The notes beneath the pieces are model-generated. The model searched no databases. It worked only from the letters and a program-made list of their open reading frames with translations, and was not told the DNA's origin. Of a stretch of 64,000 nucleotides of DNA, positions 1-6,155 are shown piece by piece. A program made the translations under genes and the position numbers. The stretch's first letter is position 1; each line of letters opens with the position of its first letter. Source of the stretch: Planosporangium mesophilum. GTDB taxonomy: Bacteria; Actinomycetota; Actinomycetes; Mycobacteriales; Micromonosporaceae. The stretch spans positions 122,572-186,571 of the forward strand of contig NZ_BOON01000027.1 in NCBI RefSeq assembly GCF_016863255.1, written 5' to 3'.

Positions 1-2
1 TC

Positions 3-59
3 GATTTCGCCATGCTCGCCGACGAATGGCGCCTGGCACAGCGGAGCCGACCGGAATGA
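3..59 (+). CDS. C-terminal end of a probable acetyltransferase (cut by window edge)
   Basis: Only the last 18 codons are present, ending at a TGA at 57-59. They read DFAMLADEWRLAQRSRPE, which resembles the C-terminal tail of RimJ/RimL-type GNAT acetyltransferases (an F-A-M-L-x-D-E-W block). The gene starts to the left of the window, so neither the acetyl-CoA site nor the substrate can be judged. The assignment rests on this short tail alone. The 120 bases that follow hold no gene I can support. Confidence 0.4.
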   Translation, partial: DFAMLADEWRLAQRSRPE

Positions 60-180
60 CGGCGCGGTAGTCGACCGGAATGCTGAACGTCGTGGCGGAG
101 CACCACCCGGTGTAGGTGGCGACGGTGAGGCTGCGGCTGACCGCCTTCGGCGGAGCGGGGCGCGGGCGCTTTGACTCGGT

Positions 181-648
181 ATGTTGTCGGTCATGACGGA
201 CGTGCGGCTGGAGCCGATGACCGAGGATCAGTACAAGCCGTGGAGGGCCGAGGCCGAGGCGCATTACGCGCAGAGCGTCGCCGCGTTGGGTCAGTCGGCT
301 GAGGACGCGGCCCGAGACGCCGCCGACACCTACGCGCAGTTGCTCCCCGACGAGTTCGCCACCCCTGACCACCATTTCTGGTACGCCTACGACGGCGACC
401 ACCGGGTCGGTTTCCTCTGGGTGAAAGTCACCCGCGGCACCGCGTTCATCTACAACGTCGCGGTCGAGCCTGAGGTCCGCCGCCAGGGCTACGGCCGTGC
501 GATCATGCTGGCCGCCGAGCGCTGGTGCCACGACAACGCGCTGACCAGAATCGGTCTGCGCGTCTTCACCCACAACACCGGCGCCCGGGCCCTGTACGAG
601 CAGCTGGGCTTCACCGAGACCGCCCGCAACATGGCCAAAGACCTGTGA
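181..648 (+). CDS. GNAT family N-acetyltransferase
   Basis: A 155-residue protein with one GNAT domain over roughly residues 60-150. The acetyl-CoA binding signature VEPEVRRQGYGRAI (R-x-x-G-x-G) is near residues 95-108, and the typical C-terminal TGARALYEQLGF block follows. Such proteins move an acetyl group from acetyl-CoA to an amine in the cytoplasm; the acceptor cannot be deduced. The first 55 residues are acidic and alanine-rich, as in many actinobacterial GNATs. ATG at 181 or 193 could each start it; neither has a clear ribosome binding site. It lies alone on the plus strand at the edge of a stretch of broken genes. Confidence 0.85.
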   Translation: MLSVMTDVRLEPMTEDQYKPWRAEAEAHYAQSVAALGQSAEDAARDAADTYAQLLPDEFATPDHHFWYAYDGDHRVGFLWVKVTRGTAFIYNVAVEPEVRRQGYGRAIMLAAERWCHDNALTRIGLRVFTHNTGARALYEQLGFTETARNMAKDL

Positions 649-654
649 CTGCGA

Positions 655-1103
655 TCCGCCGACCGCTTGCCTCCGGCGGCGATGCGTTGGCGTAGTTCGC
701 AGCGGGAGTCGGTGGCGTTGCCTGCCGCGTTGTTCGGTGAGGATCACGACGTCTCCGGGCTCGTCACGCAGGTTGCTCGGCGCGTTCGGCGGCGGCGTAC
801 CGGTCGGGGAGCACCTCGAGGACGCGGGCCCAGTGGCGTTTGCCGGCGCTTACGCAGGTGCCGCCGCAGTTGTTGTGCGGCATGCCGAGGTCGTAGAGGC
901 GGGGTGGGCGCAGGCCGAGCTGGCGGGTCCAGTCGAGCAGGTCGTCTTTGCTCAGGTGGGGCGGGTCGAGTAGTGGAAGTGGACCATCCAGGGTGCCCAG
1001 CCGGCGGTGATGCCGGCGGTGATGCCGGGGGCGCGGCCGCAGTCGCGGGCTGAGGTGTCCGGGCCGATGTAGAGGGTGTGGGTGTCAAAATCCTGGCATC
1101 GTA
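655..1103 (-). pseudogene. Remnant of a PAPS-reductase-like adenine nucleotide alpha-hydrolase protein
   Basis: Reading the minus strand from about 1103, one frame gives CQDFDTHTLYIGPD, then a W/H/Y-rich stretch, then DLGMPHNNCGGTCVSAGKRH and WARVLEVLPDRYAAAERAEQ before a stop. A second frame continues with DEPGDVVILTEQRGRQRHRL and ends about 655. The HNNCGG-C-xAG motif and the order of blocks match PAPS-reductase-like proteins common on actinobacterial plasmids and phages. The N-terminal half is missing, where a transposase fragment begins, and one frameshift separates the two readable blocks. I infer a dead gene. The frame I read differs from the longer antisense ORFs there, which have no recognisable domains. 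Confidence 0.6.
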
Positions 1104-1114
1104 GGTGAACTGCG

Positions 1115-1420
1115 GTTCTATGCGGCTCGTTCGTACTCGTGATGGGCCGCCGAGGACGGGTCGACGTCTGGTCCGCTCGTGACTGGGGTCGACGTTGGGA
1201 CGGTCGGACCGGGGCGGCTGTAACCGTAGGGCCCGGTGTGGACGGTGGCCGTTGTAGTGGCGGGCGTACTCGTCGAGGGTGCGGCGGAGATGTCGCTCGC
1301 CGAAGATGAGCATGCGGTCGGTGACTTCGGTTCGGGCGGTGAGTACGAACCGTTCGGCGTAAGCGTTGGCCCGCGGGCTGCGTGGTGGGATCTTGCAGAC
1401 GGTGATGCCGGCGTCGGCGC
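1115..1420 (-). pseudogene. DDE transposase, C-terminal fragment (IS3/IS481-like integrase core)
   Basis: The minus strand encodes ADAGITVCKIPPRSPRANAY followed by AERFVLTARTEVTDRMLIFG, then HLRRTLDEYARHYNGHRPHR. This is the last third of an rve-type integrase core; the final catalytic Glu would be the E of YAERF. No N-terminal half is attached. A matching N-terminal piece lies 380 bp further right on the same strand (about 1800-1965), with a piece of an unrelated protease gene between them. It is inactive. Confidence 0.75.
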
Positions 1421-1424
1421 GGGT

Positions 1425-1714
1425 GGGGAGCTGATCGCCAGTGGGGATTGGCTGCAAGTGCTCAACCTGTTCGCGTTCCTCAACCTGTTCTTCGGTGTCT
1501 TCAATTTGCTGCCGATGGACGGCGGCCACATCGCGATCGCCTGGTTCGAGCGGATTCGTTCCAGATCGCCACCCGCCTTGGCCATCCCGACCCGGGGCGG
1601 GCGGACTACCAGAAGCTGACCCCGATCACCCTGGCGGTAATCTCCGTGCTTGGAGTCTTGGTACTGCTGGCCGTCACCGCCGACAACATCAATCCAATAA
1701 CCGTGTCTAAATAG
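1425..1714 (+). pseudogene. Site-2 protease (M50) C-terminal fragment, frameshifted
   Basis: The plus strand reads GELIASGDWLQVLNLFAFLN and LFFGVFNLLPMDGGHIAIAW in one frame, then shifts near 1557 to a second frame reading QIATRLGHPDPGRADYQKLT and a hydrophobic segment up to a TAG at 1712-1714. The NLLPMDGGH block is the second zinc-binding region of RseP/Rip1-type intramembrane metalloproteases (family M50), including the metal-ligand Asp. The N-terminal HExxH half is absent. The fragment sits, in opposite orientation, between two halves of a DDE transposase, so it arrived by rearrangement. It cannot make an active protease. Confidence 0.75.
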
Positions 1715-1799
1715 CTCGGTCCATCAACTCTAGGGTGTTCGGCATACCGACCGGTGAATCCACTGACAGGATCGCCCGTACGCGAACCCTTGCGGCCGA

Positions 1800-1965
1800 A
1801 GCGGTTTTGGAAACCCGCGGCGCAGCCGGTCGCGGTGCCAGCGCAGGACGGTGTCGGGGGAGACGAGCAGGTGCGGCTCCCGTAGCGTTGGCCTGGGTAA
1901 CCGGTGCGGGGCGGCGGCGAGGAAGGCCCGGTCGCGGTCGCGATGAGACGGGCCGCGGTGGTTCA
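1800..1965 (-). pseudogene. DDE transposase, N-terminal HTH fragment
   Basis: The minus strand reads DRDRAFLAAAPHRLPRPTLR and LLVSPDTVLRWHRDRLRRGF. This is the helix-turn-helix region at the start of a common actinobacterial integrase-core transposase (the SPDTVLRWHRD motif). The catalytic region does not follow: similarity stops near 1805, and the C-terminal part of what looks like the same family lies at 1115-1420. It is a broken insertion-sequence remnant. Confidence 0.55.
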
Positions 1966-1991
1966 GGCTACGAGCAGGGGCAGGCAGGGCG

Positions 1992-2375
1992 TTAGGTGGT
2001 GGCGTCCGAGGGAACTCGGGTGAGGATTTCCATGTTGTGGCCGTTGGGGTCGTCGAAGTAGACGCCGCGCCCGCCCCAGCGGTGGTTGATCTGCCATGGC
2101 TGCTGGTGGCCGGGGTCGGCGTAGTAGGTGATCCCGGCGTCCTGGATGCGGCTGAACGCGGCGTCGAACTCCTCGTCATCGACGAGGAACGCGCAGTGGT
2201 GGGAGTGGAAGTCCGTGCGGTGGATGTAGTCGAGCGTGACCGCATTGCTCACGGTGACCGGGACGAACGGGCCCGCCGGTTGGCCGACCGGCACGTCGAG
2301 GATGTCTGCGAGGAATGTCGCGGACGCGTGCTTGTCGCGGGCCGGGATGATGATGTGGTTGAGCTCGACGCTCAT
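1992..2375 (-). CDS. VOC family (glyoxalase/bleomycin-resistance fold) protein
   Basis: A 127-residue protein starting MSVELNHIIIPARDK and ending in RGVYFDDPNGHNMEILTRVP, the two beta-alpha-beta-beta-beta motifs of the vicinal oxygen chelate fold. The candidate metal ligands are His7, His60 or 61 and the Glu of NMEIL. Family members include glyoxalase I, extradiol dioxygenases and drug-binding proteins; the reaction here is unknown. Its ATG overlaps the stop of the upstream SnoaL-like gene (ATGA), so the two are translationally coupled. It is the last gene of the operon divergent from the MarR regulator. Confidence 0.85.
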   Translation of the reverse strand: MSVELNHIIIPARDKHASATFLADILDVPVGQPAGPFVPVTVSNAVTLDYIHRTDFHSHHCAFLVDDEEFDAAFSRIQDAGITYYADPGHQQPWQINHRWGGRGVYFDDPNGHNMEILTRVPSDATT

Positions 2376-2794
2376 CGTGGCTCTCCATCCGTTGATGCCT
2401 GTGGTGGTGTGAATGGGGGCGGTCCGCCGAGCGGGCTGAGGTGCACGCCGGCCAGCAACCAGTCGGCGCCGCGCCGGACGGCGACGTGAGTGGCACGGAA
2501 GCTGCCGTCGGCGCTGTGGCCCTGGTATTCGGCCCGTTGGGTGTGGCATCCGATGGCGACCGCGGCGTCTCCGTAGTCGCGTACTTCGATCTCGTCCCAC
2601 ACCAGCGAATGAGTGACCAGCGCGCCGGTGCGGTAGCGGTCGAGCCACTGCTGTTTGGTGAGGACGAAGCCGAGGGGCCCGACGAGGGTGAAGTCGTCGG
2701 TGGACAGCGCGCCGAGCGCGTCGCTGTCGCCGCGCTGCTCGGCCTCGGCCCAGCGGCTGCCCAGTTCGCGGACACGTTGCTCGGTGGTGCTCAC
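2372..2794 (-). CDS. SnoaL-like / NTF2-fold protein (DUF4440-type)
   Basis: A 140-residue protein, VSTTEQRVRELGSRWAEAEQ at the start, with RGDSDALGALSTDDFTLVGP and a closing strand TDWLLAGVHLSP-like block. This is the NTF2/SnoaL cone fold typical of small polyketide cyclases, steroid isomerases and DUF4440 proteins. The GTG at 2794 was chosen because a strong AAGGAGG lies 8 bases upstream; the open frame extends much further but without protein-like sequence. It is 65 bases after the NmrA-like gene and overlaps the VOC gene, so it is the middle gene of a three-gene operon under MarR control. Confidence 0.8.
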   Translation of the reverse strand: MSTTEQRVRELGSRWAEAEQRGDSDALGALSTDDFTLVGPLGFVLTKQQWLDRYRTGALVTHSLVWDEIEVRDYGDAAVAIGCHTQRAEYQGHSADGSFRATHVAVRRGADWLLAGVHLSPLGGPPPFTPPQASTDGEPR

Positions 2795-2859
2795 GGTTTG
2801 TGCCTCCTTCGGTGGGTGCCTGAGGTCGGTGCTGAGAAACGCAACCGGCGCGGTCACGG

Positions 2860-3717
2860 TCAGTCGGCGGCCAGGAACGCGCCGGCGTGGTTGCGGGTCC
2901 AGTCGGCGAAGGTGCGGGGCGGTCGGCCGAGCACCCGCTCCACCGTGGCCAGCACCTCCGCACCATCGCCTCCGGCCAGCACGCGGGCGACGATCGCCTC
3001 GACCACCGCGTGCGTCATGCCGGCGCGGAGCATGCCGGTCTTCGCCTGGTCGATCGTCGGTTCGACCAGGCGTAACGGCCGGCCCAGGGTCTCCGCGAGG
3101 ATGCGTAGTTCCTCGGTCGGCGTGCGGATCTCGGGGCCGGACAGCTGGTAGACCATGTTGTCGTGGCCGTCGGTGGTCAGCGCCGCCACGGCGATCGCGG
3201 CGATGTCGGCCGGGTCGATGGGGGCGGCCGGCCGGTGCGCGAACGGGATGTGCACGGTGTCGCTTCGCCGGATGGCCGGTGCCCATTGGAGGGCGTTGGA
3301 CATGAATCGCCCGGGGCGCAGCAGCGTCCAGTCCAGCCCGCTGCCGGTCACCGCCGCCTCAGCCTGGCGGTGCCATGCGCCGAGGGCGTCGTCGACGCTG
3401 CCGCCGTCGTACACCGACAGCTTGACGACGTGCCGGATACCGGCTTGTCGTGCGGCGCGCACGAGGCGCAGGTCGTGGGTTGGCCGCTTGGCGCTGCAGG
3501 GGACTTGGGCAGACATGAGGAACGCGCGGTCGGCGCCGTCGAACGCGGCGTCCAGGCTGGCCTCGTCGTCGCAGTCGCCGTAGACCACCTCCACGCCGGG
3601 TGGGGCCTGCATAACTTCGGGACGGCGGGTCATGGCTCGCACGGGCTGCTGTGCGGCGGCGAGTTGGGCGATCAGTTCGCCGCCGACATGTCCGGTAGCT
3701 CCGGTCACGATGATCAT
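2860..3717 (-). CDS. NmrA-like NAD(P)-binding atypical short-chain dehydrogenase
   Basis: A 285-residue protein starting MIIVTGATGHVGGELIAQLA. The glycine-rich TGATGHVGG loop (residues 5-13) binds NAD(P), and RRP near residue 33 fits NADP(H) preference. The AFDGADRAFLMSAQ stretch and the absence of a clear Tyr-x3-Lys pair are typical of NmrA/SDR-a5 proteins: redox sensors or quinone reductases of the QOR2 (YtfG) kind. It is the first gene of the operon facing the MarR gene, and its promoter lies in the 132-bp gap holding the two operator sites. The likely role is a stress or electrophile response. Confidence 0.85.
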   Translation of the reverse strand: MIIVTGATGHVGGELIAQLAAAQQPVRAMTRRPEVMQAPPGVEVVYGDCDDEASLDAAFDGADRAFLMSAQVPCSAKRPTHDLRLVRAARQAGIRHVVKLSVYDGGSVDDALGAWHRQAEAAVTGSGLDWTLLRPGRFMSNALQWAPAIRRSDTVHIPFAHRPAAPIDPADIAAIAVAALTTDGHDNMVYQLSGPEIRTPTEELRILAETLGRPLRLVEPTIDQAKTGMLRAGMTHAVVEAIVARVLAGGDGAEVLATVERVLGRPPRTFADWTRNHAGAFLAAD

Positions 3718-3785
3718 GATGGATGCCTCCCTGGACTGGCTTGGCCAGAAGTGCGGTCGGGAAGGATCAGAGCGCTGAAATAAAC

Positions 3786-3828
3786 ATTAGATATCTAATA
3801 GTCAGGTGTCAAACGCTTAGAAAACTAA
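3786..3828. promoter_or_regulatory. Two MarR-type operator sites, TTAG-N4-CTAA
   Basis: The divergent gap holds a perfect 14-bp palindrome ATTAGATATCTAAT (3786-3799) and a second site TTAGAAAACTAA (3817-3828). Both share the half-sites TTAG and CTAA with a 4-base spacer. Their centres are 30 bp apart, about three helical turns, so two dimers would bind on the same DNA face. The position between the divergently transcribed NmrA-like and MarR genes suggests joint control of both, including autoregulation. Confidence 0.7.
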
Positions 3829-3849
3829 CGACCTTGGTATGCTCGGCCC

Positions 3850-4311
3850 ATGCCGCGCCCTACCGGGCCGCCCATCGGCCTGGCCCTGACCCGCACTGCC
3901 AAGGCGGTGAGCCGTGCATTCGACGACGCGTTGGCCGCCGCGGGCGGCTCGCTGCCGGCATGGCTAATCATGATCTCGTTGAAGACACGGAGTCTGGGCA
4001 ATCAGCGCGAACTAGCCGAAGCCATCGGCATCCGGGGCGCGACGCTCACCCATCACCTCAACACGATGGAGGCCGACGGCCTGGTCATCCGGCGACGCGA
4101 TCCCGCCAATCGCCGCATCCACCAAGTCGAGCTCACCGACCGCGGCGAAACGCTGTTTCGCCAGCTCGCCGCCGCGGCGTCCACTCACGACCAGCGGCTG
4201 CGCACCGGTTTCAGCGACGAAGAGATCGCCACCCTCGAACAGTTGCTACGCCGGCTGCAACACAATGTCAGCGGCGAGGCACACGACCGGGCATCGAGAT
4301 CAGACGCGTAA
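3850..4311 (+). CDS. MarR family transcriptional regulator
   Basis: A 153-residue winged-helix regulator. The recognition region is around residues 50-95 (RELAEAIGIRGATLTHHLNT, then the wing VIRRRDPANRRIHQVELTDR), and a C-terminal dimerisation helix follows (SDEEIATLEQLLRRLQ). MarR proteins bind palindromes as dimers and usually release DNA on binding phenolic or oxidising ligands. It faces the NmrA-SnoaL-VOC operon across two matching palindromes and probably represses that operon and itself. No ligand can be read from the sequence. Confidence 0.9.
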   Translation: MPRPTGPPIGLALTRTAKAVSRAFDDALAAAGGSLPAWLIMISLKTRSLGNQRELAEAIGIRGATLTHHLNTMEADGLVIRRRDPANRRIHQVELTDRGETLFRQLAAAASTHDQRLRTGFSDEEIATLEQLLRRLQHNVSGEAHDRASRSDA

Positions 4312-4673
4312 CAGGCGCAGCCGACACCCGGGAGAATCGATGACGTCACCGCCTGACGAAGCCTCCGCCCGGACCGGCCGAAGGCCCGCAAGGGCATCCT
4401 CGTCGCACACGTGGCGGTCTCCAGTGGGGGTCACTGGTGGGCACTTGTGATCACTCGCCCGTCCGTCCCGATCGGTGTGCTCCGTTCGTGCTCCCCCCGG
4501 TCTGGCAACCCTGTAGGTGCCGAAAACCTCGTCCGGGCATTGAGCCCGGCGGATCAGGCCGGAAAATCGTTAAATCCACAGTCCGATTCCCAAGCTGACA
4601 GTGTCATGGCGACATGACAGACCGGGGGTTGGCACCACGGGAAATGCCAGGTTGACCGACATACGGTCCACCC
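4312..4673. other. Intergenic stretch without a supported gene
   Basis: These 362 bases hold no gene I can support. A short reading from ATG 4614 gives MTDRGLAPREMPG and then a stop. In the next frame the sequence continues as PTYGPPLNG directly into the membrane-protein frame that begins at 4674. This looks like the original start of that gene, broken by a one-base change, but it cannot be proved here. Confidence 0.35.
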
Positions 4674-5345
4674 TTGAACGGACAAAATGACCTTGTGACG
4701 AATGACGGACGTCTGCCGCAAGCGCAACTGCAGCGGGCGGCACGCCGCTTGTGGTGGGGTGGGCTGCTCGCCGTGCTCGTTCGCGGCATCGCCTGGATGC
4801 TCACCCTAGGCTCGTTCGGGCCGATTCTCGGGGCCGCCTCGGGCCTGTTTTATAAGGTGCCCTCTGGTGACGTCCTAGTGCTGATCGAAGCCGCTGTCGC
4901 GGTTTCTGGCGTGCCTGCGGCCCTGGTCTGCGCGGTTGGACTCGCATACGGCAAAAGGTGGGCCGTCCAGGCAGGCCGAGGACTTGCCTGGTGCTTTCTC
5001 GTCGATGCGATCTTCATCGTCGGCGGCTCCGGGTGGTTCCTGGCTGTGGCGGCGAGTGAGCTGACGAAGCTGCAATGGGTTGCCGTGGCCGTCCTGCTGG
5101 GTGGCCAACTCGTACTGCTGTGGTGGGCGGTGGTGTTGGTGCGCTGGCTGGGCGCGGTCCCCGCCCACACGCGAGGCCCCGGCAGGTACAGCAGTGAAGT
5201 ACAGCAACCGACCGCACTAAACCAGACCACAAGGGATCTCAATGAGCCCTCTGACCTCACACGGGACGTTAAGGAATCGCCCACCAGCTTGGCCCGGTGG
5301 CGCACCAGCTCCCGTAGTTCGCGTACCGCAGGCGGGGCGACGTAG
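4674..5345 (+). CDS. Membrane protein, C-terminus replaced by insertion-sequence DNA
   Basis: The 223-residue frame has about four hydrophobic segments: roughly residues 27-60, 65-95, 103-127 and 132-160 (for example VAVAVLLGGQLVLLWWAVVL). No family was recognised. Translation can start at TTG 4674 or GTG 4695; neither has a good ribosome binding site. An older start at 4614 may have been lost by frameshift. From about codon 200 the frame runs antisense through the truncated IS110 gene, so the last 20-25 residues (ending SSRTAGGAT) are foreign. The product may be non-functional. Confidence 0.5.
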   Translation: MNGQNDLVTNDGRLPQAQLQRAARRLWWGGLLAVLVRGIAWMLTLGSFGPILGAASGLFYKVPSGDVLVLIEAAVAVSGVPAALVCAVGLAYGKRWAVQAGRGLAWCFLVDAIFIVGGSGWFLAVAASELTKLQWVAVAVLLGGQLVLLWWAVVLVRWLGAVPAHTRGPGRYSSEVQQPTALNQTTRDLNEPSDLTRDVKESPTSLARWRTSSRSSRTAGGAT

Positions 5346-5695
5346 GCCTCGGGCAGCCGGCCCATGCGCAGCAGGTCGGCCAGGTCGGCCGCGTCGCGCA
5401 CGTCGTTTTTGACTCGCCGGTAGGTGAAAGCCTTGACGCCCAGCGGATGCGCCAGATGGACCTGGGCGCCTTCGGCCTGGAGCACGTCGGCGGCCCAGTA
5501 CCAGCCGTAGGTGGCCTCTAAGACCACGTCGGGGTGCTCGCCGGCCTTGGCGATCTCGGCAGCGAGCGTGGCCGGGTCGTTGGTGATGCGCACCGTGTCC
5601 AGTACCTGTCCGGCTTCGGTCATCCGCACGATCACCGACCGGCGCCGGTGCAGGTCGATACCCACGATCTGCCGGCCGTCGTAGTCTGCGTGCAT
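5269..5695 (-). pseudogene. IS110 family transposase, N-terminal fragment
   Basis: The minus strand encodes 142 residues with the RuvC-like DEDD domain of IS110 transposases: GIDLHRRRSVIV holds the first Asp, VLEATYGWYWAADVL the Glu, and KNDVRDAADLADLLRMG the later Asp pair. It starts at ATG 5695 with GAAGGAGG upstream, so its 5' end is intact. Similarity stops after LVRHRAKLVG, where the sequence joins the 3' end of the plus-strand membrane gene. The second catalytic (Tnp/Ser) domain is missing, so it cannot transpose. IS110 elements make no terminal repeats that would mark the ends. Confidence 0.85.
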
Positions 5696-5780
5696 GAGGG
5701 GCCTCCTTCACCGTGAGATGTGAGCACCCCGAGCATCCCGCCGGGCGTCACGAGGAGCGAGGCCCCGCTCCTTCATCCCA

Positions 5781-5816
5781 TCAAGGGGTCGTCGGTTCAA
5801 ATCCGGCCGTCCCGAC
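5781..5816 (+). other. 3' fragment of tRNA-Pro (probable attachment-site scar)
   Basis: The stretch TCAAGGGGTCGTCGGTTCAA plus its continuation is a tRNA 3' part. It has a T-arm with stem GTCGG/CCGGC (5791-5795 with 5803-5807), the loop TTCAAAT, and the acceptor strand CGTCCCG (5808-5814) with discriminator A. The CGTCCCG acceptor and this T-arm fit actinobacterial tRNA-Pro, which begins CGGGACG. No 5' half precedes it, so no functional tRNA is encoded. tRNA 3' ends are used as att sites by actinobacterial integrative elements; pSAM2 uses a tRNA-Pro. I infer a boundary scar. Confidence 0.65.
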
Positions 5817-5943
5817 AACAAAACCGCAGGTCGGGACCGTTCAGCCGGAAGATCGACCGGCTCGGCGGCCACGGCGTCCCGCCCTGGACCCGGGAGACCA
5901 GGGACGGCTCCAGTGCGCGGGGGTGGCCAGCATTCGGTCGACT

Positions 5944-6110
5944 GGTGCCGCTACACGGGCGTAGACCCGGCCTACATCGACCCCGCATCGCCGTAGCAGA
6001 ACGGGGTCTGCGAGTCGTTCAACGGCCGCTTCCGCGACGAGTTCCTCGCCTGCGAACAGTTCCACACCCTGCTGGAGGTTCAACCTGCCGTTGACGCCTA
6101 CGCCCGCGTA
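5944..6110 (+). pseudogene. Integrase-core transposase fragment with in-frame stop
   Basis: The plus strand reads YTGVDPAYIDPASP, a TAG stop at 5994-5996, then QNGVCESFNGRFRDEFLACE and QFHTLLEVQ. This is the C-terminal DDE integrase-core region of an IS3/IS481-type transposase; the catalytic Glu is in CESFNGR. Both ends are missing and one codon of the conserved S-P-W-Q-N block has become a stop. It lies between the tRNA-Pro scar and the end of the large Rhs gene. Confidence 0.75.
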
Positions 6111-6119
6111 GGCGTCAAC
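6090..6119. terminator. Perfect inverted repeat, probable terminator for the Rhs gene
   Basis: A 14-bp arm GTTGACGCCTACGC, a CC loop, and its exact complement GCGTAGGCGTCAAC form a 30-base hairpin. It lies 36 bases beyond the stop of the minus-strand Rhs gene and at the tail of the dead transposase fragment. It has no T-run, which is usual for actinobacterial terminators. It could instead be part of an old insertion-sequence end. Confidence 0.5.
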
Positions 6120-6155
6120 GGCCCGGGTTGGTTGGCCTCGTCTGCTACCAGGCGC

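Noticed and set aside
5781..5816. Functional tRNA gene
   Set aside because: Only the T-arm and acceptor 3' strand are present; no matching CGGGACG 5' strand, D-arm or anticodon arm lies upstream.
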